Shown: positions 1-6,356 of the stretch, piece by piece | Layout of the letters: every line of letters starts with the position of its first letter | Position numbering within the stretch: the stretch's first letter is position 1 | Notes under the pieces: generated by a model | The model's database searches: none | What the model was told of the DNA's origin: nothing | What the model saw: only the letters and a program-made list of their open reading frames with translations | Made by a program: the position numbers and the translations under genes | Source of the DNA: Bacillota bacterium | GTDB taxonomy: Bacteria > Bacillota > Clostridia > Lachnospirales > Lachnospiraceae | Length of the DNA: 10,441 nucleotides | NCBI GenBank assembly: GCA_023409835.1 | Contig: JAEYQV010000063.1 | Span: forward strand, 1-10,441 | Direction of reading: 5' to 3'

Positions 1-476
1 GCACTATCCAGATCAATCCCCTTAAGCTTCTCCATAATATCGGTATGGTAAGGAATCTCAAAATCCGGAACGGACGGTTCCCCGTAGCGTTTTACCTCTA
101 CGTTCTCGCTGTCATCCTTTCCAATCGGAACACTGGGATCGATAATATTCGGAATTGTCATCATGATCTTCTTGATCTTCTCTTCCAGCTCGGCTTCCTT
201 GGCCTCGAGCTGAGCAAGACGCTCTGATTCCTCCGTAACCAGCTTTTTCATGGCTTCGGCTTCTTCTCGTTTACCTTGTGCCATGAGTCCGCCGATTTGT
301 TTGGAGATCTTATTTCTCTCAAATCTTAAATTATCTGCCTCCTGCTTGGTATTACGGTTTTCGATGTCCAGTGCAATAACTTCGTCCACCAGCTCCAACT
401 TATGCTCCTGGAACTTGTTCCGGATATTCTGCTTTACCAGCTCCGGGTTTTCTCTCACGAATTTTAAATCCAGCAT
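1..476 (-). CDS. serS: Seryl-tRNA synthetase, N-terminal part (runs off left edge)
   Basis: Charges tRNA-Ser with serine in the cytoplasm (class II aminoacyl-tRNA synthetase). The window holds the first 158 codons plus two bases; the rest, including the catalytic core, lies beyond base 1. The protein begins MLDLKFVRENPELVKQN, the standard start of bacterial SerRS. It continues into the long charged helical segment, rich in Glu/Lys/Ala (about residues 28-100), that forms the antiparallel coiled-coil arm contacting the tRNA-Ser variable arm. A proline-containing stretch (IPNIIDPSVPIGKDDSEN, about residues 107-124) then leads into the catalytic domain, as in the family. The ATG at 474-476 is preceded by AGGAGG (rc of 482-487) at good spacing, which fixes the start. 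Expression is governed by the T-box leader upstream. Divergent from the zinc-ribbon gene. Identification is secure. Confidence 0.96.
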   Translation of the reverse strand, partial: MLDLKFVRENPELVKQNIRNKFQEHKLELVDEVIALDIENRNTKQEADNLRFERNKISKQIGGLMAQGKREEAEAMKKLVTEESERLAQLEAKEAELEEKIKKIMMTIPNIIDPSVPIGKDDSENVEVKRYGEPSVPDFEIPYHTDIMEKLKGIDLDS

Positions 477-670
477 AATATTCCTCCTCGTAATAGTCGT
501 ATTTGAAATAAGTTAATCTGCATGATTAAGGCGCCAAAAGGACACATCATTAAAATGATATTTCTGTATTGCACAATAATAGCAGTTGAGAAGCAAGCTT
601 TTCACATACTATTATTCTGCGGTTAGTCAATGCTGTATATGCAGCATGACCTTTTGGCACTTGCATTCAT
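477..670 (-). other. Untranslated leader of serS between T-box terminator and start codon
   Basis: About 190 bases separate the T-box terminator from the serS start, which is long for this position. The stretch has no convincing gene. It contains the serS ribosome binding site (CGAGGAGGAA on the minus strand, 481-490) and a small inverted repeat TGCTG/CAGCA at 631-646 that could form a short hairpin just after the terminator. A short open frame that starts inside this region's upstream end (627-809, minus) lies across the T-box RNA and has no ribosome binding site of note, so it is not taken as a gene. Confidence 0.5.
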
Positions 671-712
671 AAAAAAATCCCCCCATCCCAAATAAAATCA
701 TGGGACGGAAGG
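671..712 (-). terminator. T-box intrinsic terminator (attenuator)
   Basis: On the minus strand CCTTCCGTCCCA (rc of 701-712) can pair with TGGGATGGGGGGA (rc of 678-690) around an AT-rich loop, followed directly by a run of seven T (671-677). The 5' arm overlaps the region after the T-box that would be drawn into the antiterminator, so the two folds are mutually exclusive as expected for this riboswitch class. Confidence 0.92.
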
Positions 713-893
713 TATCCGCGTTGCCACCCAAATTGCAGGATCCAAAGATTCTGCCACTCGTCAGTAGGATAAAGGGTACCAGCCTTTGGCTCATCGCCAA
801 CAGCTCCAAAAGTGGAAGGATTTAAGCCTACACCGGTTCACACCAACCACCGGCTCTCTGAAGAATGATTAAATCGTAGCTTTTATCATCGCT
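671..893 (-). promoter_or_regulatory. Serine-specific T-box riboswitch leader of serS
   Basis: A tRNA-sensing transcription attenuator: uncharged tRNA-Ser binds the nascent leader, stabilises the antiterminator and lets serS be transcribed. Read on the minus strand, the canonical parts appear in order. The AGAGA motif (rc of 855-859) is followed by the distal stem I sequence GCCGGTGG...GTGAACCGG. Further on is the specifier region TTCCACTTTTGGAGC, with the codon UCC (Ser) at 814-816. The T-box itself is GGGTGGCAACGCGG (rc of 716-729). Its UGGC (rc of 723-726) would pair with a tRNA ending GCCA, that is discriminator G73, which is the usual discriminator of tRNA-Ser. The 3' part is the intrinsic terminator listed separately. 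Specifier and discriminator pairing both agree with the downstream gene. The exact 5' boundary of stem I is approximate. Confidence 0.95.
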
Positions 894-916
894 GAATATT
901 GTTTATATTTTTACCA

Positions 917-945
917 ATTATAACCCCTTTTAATACATTCCGCAA
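917..945 (-). promoter_or_regulatory. Sigma-A promoter for the serS T-box leader
   Basis: On the minus strand the -35 TTGCGG (rc of 940-945) and the perfect -10 TATAAT (rc of 917-922) are separated by exactly 17 bases. Transcription would begin near 909, about 15 bases before the start of T-box stem I, which is the expected arrangement. The -35 has two mismatches to TTGACA. Confidence 0.85.
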
Positions 946-1021
946 GTAAAAACTGTATTTTCCTGTTTTTCGGTACAATGGATGATTATTTGGTTTGATT
1001 TACCGATTTCTGATCAAACAA

Positions 1022-1050
1022 TTGTGAAAACGGTGATTGCATGTTATAAT
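1022..1050 (+). promoter_or_regulatory. Sigma-A promoter of the zinc-ribbon/DUF4352 gene
   Basis: The -35 TTGTGA (1022-1027) and -10 TATAAT (1045-1050) are separated by 17 bases, and TGT directly before the -10 makes it an extended -10 promoter. Transcription should start near 1057. This lies inside the longest open frame from 982, which argues that translation begins at 1114 and not at 982. Confidence 0.82.
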
Positions 1051-1100
1051 TTAGCATACTTGGAACTACTTAGAAGCCTTGATAGTACAAATATATTCAG

Positions 1101-1106
1101 AGGAGG
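1101..1106 (+). promoter_or_regulatory. Ribosome binding site that fixes the start at 1114
   Basis: AGGAGG sits seven bases before the ATG at 1114. The in-frame ATG at 982 has no such site and lies upstream of the promoter. The protein starting at 1114 opens directly with the zinc-ribbon motif MFCSNCG, typical of this family. Confidence 0.92.
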
Positions 1107-1113
1107 ATTATGC

Positions 1114-3237
1114 ATGTTTTGCTCTAATTGCGGTAAGGAAGTAAAGGACGGAGCCAAATTCTGTACCAATTGCGGCGCACAGATGCCGGAGCCATCGGTC
1201 GGAGAGTTCACTCAAACGGATGAGTCAGAGGAGGATTACCGACTGGTAGAGGAGCATCCGGCAGCACCATCTGCTTGGAAGACAGAACGTATGGAAAGGC
1301 CGGAAATGACACGTCCTGAGGTCATGGAAGCACAACCGGGTCTTAGCCAGCATCCTCAGGCTAATACACAGCCCTTACTGCAGCCTGAGACACAGCAGGG
1401 GATGTTAAACCCGCCTTATACACAGCCATCCGTGAGCCGGCAGCCGGCTATGCAGTCTATTTATCAACAGAATGGTGCACCACAGCAGTCTTATATGCAG
1501 CAGCCCTATGCACCGCAGCAGCTTCAGAACCAGCCGGGTATGACGCAATCCTATATGAATCAGCAGAGTTATTCTGCGGCCCAAAAGAAACAGGGATCCG
1601 GTAAGAAGAAACCAAATTGGAAGCTGTGGGTACCCGTCAGTGTTCTGGCGGCTCTTTTGGTGGTTGCAGGTATCCTGCTTCTGTTTTTGAAAAAAGACTC
1701 GGACGATACGGAGAGTGCAGCCTCCAAGAGAAAGAAATATGAGCTGGGGGATGAGGTTCAGGCAGGAGATCTGGTATTTACGGTAGATGATATCTATGCA
1801 ACCTACCAGATTTATGATGAAGGGAAGAATGACTTAAGCTATTCGGCCCAGGGTATGTTCGTGATACTGGAAGTAAATGTTGAGAATACGGGTAAGAAAG
1901 CAGCATCGGTATCAAAGGAACTGTTCCGGCTGGAGAACTCCTCCGGGGATAGAGTGAAGCTGTCTTATGTAAGAAACGATGAGCTGCCGGACAAGCTGTC
2001 AGCGGGAGAAGACCAGAACTATGTACTTATATATGAAGAAGCAGAGACTGACGATGAATATATCTTAACCGTGGGGAGTGATAAGGACAGCAGAGTAATT
2101 AATCTGGAGCTTACAAAGAGGGGAGAAAAACCGACCGACCCAAGTCCAAGTGTGAGTCCTGTCCCGTCAGTTGATTGGTCGGGCACCTGGACCAGGATAG
2201 GAGATTCTTATTATGACAGTGCTGTAGTGGAAATAACGGATCTGGGAGAAGGTAGTATTTATTTTATATTCAACGCTAACACCGGTGCCAACACAGGGGA
2301 AACAGAGGGAATAGCGACGGCAATCGGAAATCAGGCAGCTTATGAGGATGAATCATACGGGTTTACGATATCCTTTACCAGGAACGATGATACGTTGGAT
2401 ATTGTGACGGGAGGTAACTTCTATGGTGAATTGGGAGAGGGGGTTACCATTGACGGTTCTTATATGCTTGGAGAGCCGGTAAAGGAAGCTCCTACACTGA
2501 CGGAACTGGGCATTCTGAATGGAACCTCTCAGGAGCAGGTGTTCCGGGAGCTCGTCATGGAGGATTATGATCAGTTTATCAATTCCTGTCAGACAGTAAT
2601 CATGGAAGCTGATCTGGATGGGTATGGAGCTGCTGTATACTCCGGAGGAGTAAGAGGATTGTACACCATTATGGAGTGTATTATCATGGTTGCACCGGGA
2701 GATCAGATCTGGGCCGCAGTGATCGATGATAGTATTGTTAAGTATTACACCAACACTGCAGATACGAACTTTCTGCCTCTTACGTTTGAGAACTGGAGAA
2801 GCGATTTCTCATATTACGAAGTGCAATATATGAATTATATTGAAGCAAGCCCCGAAGCTACAACGGATTATAATTATGATGACGGTGATTCAACCGGCAC
2901 CAGTGATTATTATTTTAACCCGTATTATATAACAGCGGTAGATGATATCGCATTCTCGCCAAGAGAAGCATATTACGAGGACGGATACTTTTATCTGGTA
3001 ATGTATATCTATAATGGCAGAAGCTACACCGCATATGATATCAGTGATGTTGATATCATAGTCGCAAATGATTATGAAACGATAGCGGGAGGCAGCTTCG
3101 GTACTCTGCAGGACGCTACGATTGAACCCTATAGCTATATTACCTGGACCTTCCGGTTCACGGGGGATGCGATTTATGTGTCGGATGCGGATCTTACCTC
3201 GATCCATACGGATTCTTACTGCAGTTATACTTATTAA
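1114..3237 (+). CDS. Zinc-ribbon, single-pass membrane protein with DUF4352 domain (707 aa)
   Basis: Function unknown; probably a membrane-anchored surface protein. Numbering from the ATG at 1114: a zinc ribbon with Cys3/Cys6 and Cys17/Cys20 (CSNC and CTNC); a Gln/Pro/Met/Tyr-rich disordered linker (about 60-165); a Lys-rich stretch followed by one transmembrane helix (about 171-192); a DUF4352 domain (about 208-335, motif VILEVNVENTGKKA); a Ser/Pro linker (340-354); a beta-rich domain starting WSGTW (354-453); and a further unrecognised part ending in a Tyr/Asp-rich tail (about 580-707). Positive charge before the helix puts the zinc ribbon inside and the C-terminus outside. There is no signal peptide. 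DUF4352 is an immunoglobulin-like fold often found in extracytoplasmic proteins of Firmicutes. The gene has its own promoter and terminator, so it is monocistronic. Starting at 982 would add 44 residues lacking family features. The domain calls are firm; the physiological role is not inferable. Confidence 0.9.
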   Translation: MFCSNCGKEVKDGAKFCTNCGAQMPEPSVGEFTQTDESEEDYRLVEEHPAAPSAWKTERMERPEMTRPEVMEAQPGLSQHPQANTQPLLQPETQQGMLNPPYTQPSVSRQPAMQSIYQQNGAPQQSYMQQPYAPQQLQNQPGMTQSYMNQQSYSAAQKKQGSGKKKPNWKLWVPVSVLAALLVVAGILLLFLKKDSDDTESAASKRKKYELGDEVQAGDLVFTVDDIYATYQIYDEGKNDLSYSAQGMFVILEVNVENTGKKAASVSKELFRLENSSGDRVKLSYVRNDELPDKLSAGEDQNYVLIYEEAETDDEYILTVGSDKDSRVINLELTKRGEKPTDPSPSVSPVPSVDWSGTWTRIGDSYYDSAVVEITDLGEGSIYFIFNANTGANTGETEGIATAIGNQAAYEDESYGFTISFTRNDDTLDIVTGGNFYGELGEGVTIDGSYMLGEPVKEAPTLTELGILNGTSQEQVFRELVMEDYDQFINSCQTVIMEADLDGYGAAVYSGGVRGLYTIMECIIMVAPGDQIWAAVIDDSIVKYYTNTADTNFLPLTFENWRSDFSYYEVQYMNYIEASPEATTDYNYDDGDSTGTSDYYFNPYYITAVDDIAFSPREAYYEDGYFYLVMYIYNGRSYTAYDISDVDIIVANDYETIAGGSFGTLQDATIEPYSYITWTFRFTGDAIYVSDADLTSIHTDSYCSYTY

Positions 3238-3322
3238 GGGGATGAGTTATGGTAATTGAGGGAACTCCTATTTGCTCGGCAGAGGCCCCCTTTTGTAGAA
3301 ACGAATTATAAACAGTTACTTT

Positions 3323-3373
3323 ATAGGCACGGCTGGACCTCTCGTTCCGCTGTGTCTATTTTTGTAGTTTTTT
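3323..3373 (+). terminator. Intrinsic terminator after the zinc-ribbon/DUF4352 gene
   Basis: ATAGGCACGGC (3323-3333) pairs along all eleven positions, including two G-U pairs, with GCTGTGTCTAT (3349-3359). The tract TTTTTGTAGTTTTTT follows. The loop is 15 bases and may be partly closed. It lies about 90 bases after the stop codon and separates this unit from the transporter operon. Confidence 0.87.
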
Positions 3374-3434
3374 CTGCAGAATGTGCAATTTGCCTGAAAA
3401 AAGTCAACCAAAATAAAAAAAGTTATACAGGTTG

Positions 3435-3463
3435 TTGACAAATCAGAACTCTGGTGGTATTAT
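3435..3463 (+). promoter_or_regulatory. Strong sigma-A promoter of the ABC transporter operon
   Basis: A consensus -35 TTGACA (3435-3440) is followed after 17 bases by the -10 TATTAT (3458-3463). An A-rich stretch just upstream (about 3411-3421) could act as an UP element. Transcription would start near 3470, leaving a leader of about 80 bases before the binding-protein gene. No clear catabolite-repressor (cre) site was seen in it. Confidence 0.9.
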
Positions 3464-3484
3464 AACCTTGCAAAGAAAATATTG

Positions 3485-3526
3485 TATCCAATATCCAACC
3501 GCAAAGAAGGGGGGTTGGATATGGAC
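3485..3526 (+). repeat. Inverted and tandem TATCCAA repeats in the operon leader
   Basis: The heptamer TATCCAA occurs twice in tandem (3485-3491 and 3492-3498) and once inverted as TTGGATA (3515-3521). The perfect inverted repeat ATATCCAACC (3491-3500) / GGTTGGATAT (3513-3522) has a 12-base spacer. Skipping one unpaired base (3490), three more pairs (TCC 3487-3489 with GGA 3523-3525) extend the stem. It lies downstream of the predicted transcription start, so it may be an operator placed to block elongation or a 5' mRNA hairpin. There is no T run, so it is not a terminator. Confidence 0.75.
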
Positions 3527-3549
3527 AAATACTTAAGGAGGTAGCAAAA

Positions 3550-4704
3550 ATGAAAAAGGTTATATCAGGTTTACGTGCACTTATTGCAATTACAATCATT
3601 TGCAGTTTTGCACTGGTTGGCTGCAGTACACCGAAACAGGAAGCGAAGAAAGAAGAACCGAAACAGGGAAATCAGGTAGCAGCCGGAGATACAAAGAAAG
3701 ATGATTCCGCGAAGGATAAAACAGAACCTGCCACAAATGCAGAGCCTGTTGCTAGTACAGAGCTTCCGGTATCAGGGATAGGAGCAATCATCAGTACCGA
3801 TGTAAAAGCTACTGGTTCCTATAAAATAGGTTATATCGCTAAGAATACGACTAACCCTTACATGGTAGCTCAATCCAAAGGTGTTGCATATGCCGGTGAA
3901 GTAATGGGCTTTGAAGCAATCACCCAGGCACCGGCCACAGCAGACAGTGTTGAGGAACAGGTTAAGATCATGGAAGATATGATCCAGCAGGGAGTAAAAG
4001 CGATTATTGTTCATTGTGCTGACTCTAACGGTATTATGCCCGGTGTCAGAAAGGCACAGGATGCGGGCATCATAGTACTGACGATCGGTACTCCTGCAGC
4101 AGAAGATACCTTCTTAAGAACCGGCGTTAATTATCGTGAAACCGGTGAGGTTATTGCAGAACAGATCGCGAAGAAATTAGGCGGTAAAGGTAATGTCATA
4201 ATCCTTGAGGGCCCTCCGGGAGCAGCGAACGCAATTGAGAGATTGAATGGTATTAATGATACCTTTGCTAAATATCCCGACATCAAGATCGTAGCATCAC
4301 AGACAGCTAACTTTAAGAGAACAGAAGGCATGCAGGTAACAGAGAATTTAATACAGAAGTATACCGATGTTAACGCAATTATCGGCATGAACGATGAGAG
4401 TGCTTTAGGAGCAGTACAGGCACTTAAGGCAGCCGGTATGACAGATGTTATTGTTGGCGGATTTGACGGAAGTGCCGATGCAACAGCAGCAGTTGAGGCA
4501 GGCGACTTATATGTTACCTACAATACAGACCCTTATGGTTCAGGCTTTATTGCGTGTGCTTATGCAGTGAAATTCTTAGATAATGGCACAATGCCTCCGA
4601 GTAGCTTTGTTCCGTTCCCTGCAGCAGCTAACGAGCCTTTAATTACAGCAGATACCGTTGCAGAATACAAAGACAAGATTGCTTGGTGGAAGGTCGTTCA
4701 ATAG
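3550..4704 (+). CDS. Sugar-type ABC transporter substrate-binding lipoprotein (RbsB/LacI-like fold)
   Basis: Captures the substrate outside the membrane and delivers it to the permeases encoded downstream. The protein has 384 residues. A lipoprotein signal peptide (1-24) ends in the lipobox LVGC with Cys25 as the lipidation site. A Lys/Glu/Asp-rich tether (about 27-75) follows, then a Peripla_BP_4-type domain from about 90 to the end. Recognisable family elements are IGYIAKNTTNPY (93-104), an Arg in NAIERLNG (Arg231), NDESALGAVQAL (281-292) and GGFDG (303-307). These correspond to the Arg, Asn and Asp ligands of ribose-type binding proteins. The loop that usually reads LDR or similar after IPV is here LTIGTP (177-182), lacking the Asp-Arg pair, so the ligand may differ from common pentoses or hexoses. 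AAGGAGG at 3535-3541 precedes the ATG. First gene of the operon. The family is certain; the substrate is unknown. Confidence 0.94.
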   Translation: MKKVISGLRALIAITIICSFALVGCSTPKQEAKKEEPKQGNQVAAGDTKKDDSAKDKTEPATNAEPVASTELPVSGIGAIISTDVKATGSYKIGYIAKNTTNPYMVAQSKGVAYAGEVMGFEAITQAPATADSVEEQVKIMEDMIQQGVKAIIVHCADSNGIMPGVRKAQDAGIIVLTIGTPAAEDTFLRTGVNYRETGEVIAEQIAKKLGGKGNVIILEGPPGAANAIERLNGINDTFAKYPDIKIVASQTANFKRTEGMQVTENLIQKYTDVNAIIGMNDESALGAVQALKAAGMTDVIVGGFDGSADATAAVEAGDLYVTYNTDPYGSGFIACAYAVKFLDNGTMPPSSFVPFPAAANEPLITADTVAEYKDKIAWWKVVQ

Positions 4705-4723
4705 TTTATCAATATCATTACTC

Positions 4724-4807
4724 CTGCCTGTCCTTCATCTGAAAGAAGACCATAGACGATGGAGCCCCCCTCCAGAGTAAACCATCTCTTCTCTGAAGGA
4801 CAGGCAG
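4724..4807 (+). repeat. Intercistronic stem-loop between binding protein and ATPase genes
   Basis: CTGCCTGTCCTTCA (4724-4737) and TGAAGGACAGGCAG (4794-4807) are perfect 14-base complements. Inside, AGAAGA (4744-4749) can pair with TCTTCT (4787-4792) and GATGG (4758-4762) with CCATC (4782-4786). A small GGAG/CTCC hairpin (4761-4773) is an alternative at the tip. No T run follows on either strand, so it is not a classical terminator. In such operons a stem after the binding-protein gene commonly protects the upstream mRNA and gives the binding protein higher expression than the membrane parts; that role is inferred here. Confidence 0.85.
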
Positions 4808-4844
4808 TATAGAAAGCTCAGCTATTACCGGAAGAGGTGAAATA

Positions 4845-6356
4845 ATGGGAAGAACTATTTTGACTGCGCAGCACATAACCAAGATATTTCCCGGAATGAA
4901 AGCATTGGATGATGTTGATTTTGACTTGCAGGCCGGAGAAGTACATATTCTCGTAGGTGAAAACGGTGCAGGAAAAAGTACGCTGGCAAAGGTTATACTG
5001 GGGGCTTACCGGCAGGACGAAGGCGAGTTGTTCTTTGAAGAAGAACGGCTGGAGCTAACCGGGACCAAGGATGCAATAGCAAAAGGAATTGTTGCGGTAT
5101 ATCAGGAATTTACCCTGGTTCCTTATCTGAATGTAGCCCAGAATATATTCCTGAATAGAGAATTTAGAACGAAGCTAGGCTTTATCGATCATAAAAAGAT
5201 GGAAGCAGAAGCTACTGCGTTGCTGAAGTCATTGAATTGCGAATATATCAATGTAAAAAGCCCTTTAAAGAAGCTAAATGTTGCAGAGCAGCAGATGGTA
5301 GAGATTGCGAAGGCACTTTCGTATAATCCCCGGATCATTATATTTGACGAACCGACCTCAGCCTTATCAGACCGTGAAGCTGCATCCTTATTTAAACAGA
5401 TCCACAGGCTTAAAAAAGAAGGAATCGGAATCGTCTATGTTTCCCACCGGATGGATGAATTTCCGCTCATCGGGGACAGAATTACGATTCTAAGAGATGG
5501 CAGAAAGATCAAAACCGTGGGTATTAAGGATTGTACAAATGAAGAGCTGGTAAATATGATGGTAGGACGTGATGTTGCACAGGTATATGTGCGTTCTAAG
5601 AATCAATATTTCGGAGAGGTGCTCAGAACCGAACAGCTGCAGGATTATGCAGGAAAAGTAAAGGGTGTTGACATTTGTGTTAATAAAGGTGAGATCGTCG
5701 GTATCGCCGGTCTGGTAGGCTCCGGACGGACTGAACTGGCGCAGCTGATTTATGGAATCAATCAGATTAAAGCAGGGAAGGTTTATATAGAAGGTAAAGA
5801 AATCATACCGAAGTCACCCGTAAATGCGATCAGGAACGGAATAGGACTTGTGAGCGAGGATAGAAAAAAACAGGGACTGGCATTGGGTGAATCCATAGCT
5901 CTAAATATCATTGCAGTAAGTCTAAAGAAGGTATTTCCTAAGATATTTATAAAGAAAAAGAAAATAACAGAAATTTCACTGGATTATATTAAACGTTTGC
6001 ATATCGTGACAACGAGTCCCAATAAGCAGTGCAAATACCTGTCCGGCGGTAACCAGCAGAAGGTTGTACTGGCAAAATGGCTCAGCTTTGACCCTCAAAT
6101 TCTGATCTTTGACGAACCTACCCGCGGAATCGATGTTGCCGCTAAAATGGAGATCTATAAGCTGATGGATCAGCTTGCAGCCAGCGGGAAAGCAATCATC
6201 ATGATTTCTTCGGAGTTACCAGAGGTAATTGGTATGAGTGACCGGATTTATATTATGAATGAGGGACATGTGGTGGATGAATGCAAACGCGGACAATATA
6301 CCTCAGAACAGATTGGAGCAAAAATGTTAGGGGTAGGAGGTAAAGCCGATGACTAA
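4845..6356 (+). CDS. CUT2-family sugar ABC transporter ATPase, two ABC domains (RbsA/MglA-like)
   Basis: Cytosolic ATPase subunit that powers import through the two permeases encoded next. Its 503 residues are the usual size for RbsA/MglA/XylG proteins, with two tandem ABC domains. Domain 1 (about 5-245) has Walker A GENGAGKST (38-46), Gln87 in the Q-loop, the degenerate signature LNVAEQQ (144-150), Walker B IIIFDEP (164-170) and the switch His201. Domain 2 (about 255-500) has a degenerate Walker A GLVGSGRTE (289-297) without Lys, the canonical signature LSGGNQQ (399-405), Walker B ILIFDEPTRG (419-428), and Ser in place of the switch His (SSELPE). This asymmetry is normal for the family: composite site 1 should be the hydrolysing one. 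The ribosome site AGAGGTGA lies just before the ATG. Its last codons overlap the next gene by eight bases, indicating translational coupling. Confidence 0.96.
   Translation: MGRTILTAQHITKIFPGMKALDDVDFDLQAGEVHILVGENGAGKSTLAKVILGAYRQDEGELFFEEERLELTGTKDAIAKGIVAVYQEFTLVPYLNVAQNIFLNREFRTKLGFIDHKKMEAEATALLKSLNCEYINVKSPLKKLNVAEQQMVEIAKALSYNPRIIIFDEPTSALSDREAASLFKQIHRLKKEGIGIVYVSHRMDEFPLIGDRITILRDGRKIKTVGIKDCTNEELVNMMVGRDVAQVYVRSKNQYFGEVLRTEQLQDYAGKVKGVDICVNKGEIVGIAGLVGSGRTELAQLIYGINQIKAGKVYIEGKEIIPKSPVNAIRNGIGLVSEDRKKQGLALGESIALNIIAVSLKKVFPKIFIKKKKITEISLDYIKRLHIVTTSPNKQCKYLSGGNQQKVVLAKWLSFDPQILIFDEPTRGIDVAAKMEIYKLMDQLAASGKAIIMISSELPEVIGMSDRIYIMNEGHVVDECKRGQYTSEQIGAKMLGVGGKADD

Noticed and set aside
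45..516. Plus-strand open frames over the serS region (45-227, 250-516)
   Set aside because: Antisense shadows of serS, whose N-terminal sequence is unmistakable on the minus strand.
627..809. 60-residue minus-strand open frame over the T-box
   Set aside because: It lies across the riboswitch and its terminator, has no family features, and the structured RNA fully explains the region.
1025..1038. Possible cre-like site TGAAAACGGTGATT between -35 and -10 of the zinc-ribbon gene promoter
   Set aside because: It matches the first part of the cre consensus but fails at the last two positions (TT for CA) and is not a good palindrome; too weak to annotate without supporting regulon data.
1360..1560. 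Repetitive CAG-rich stretch as a possible DNA repeat array
   Set aside because: It encodes the Gln/Pro-rich linker; the units are irregular and explained by the protein's low complexity.
2890..3207. 105-residue minus-strand open frame
   Set aside because: It lies wholly within the zinc-ribbon/DUF4352 gene on the other strand; composition fits an antisense shadow of the Tyr/Asp-rich coding region.
3238..3322. GGGG (3238-3241) with CCCCC (about 3286-3290) followed by TTTT as a possible first terminator
   Set aside because: The stem is only four to five pairs over a loop of about 45 bases; the hairpin at 3323-3359 is far better.
3256..3438. 60-residue plus-strand open frame after the zinc-ribbon gene
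   Set aside because: It spans an intrinsic terminator and runs into the next promoter's -35; no ribosome site and no recognisable protein.
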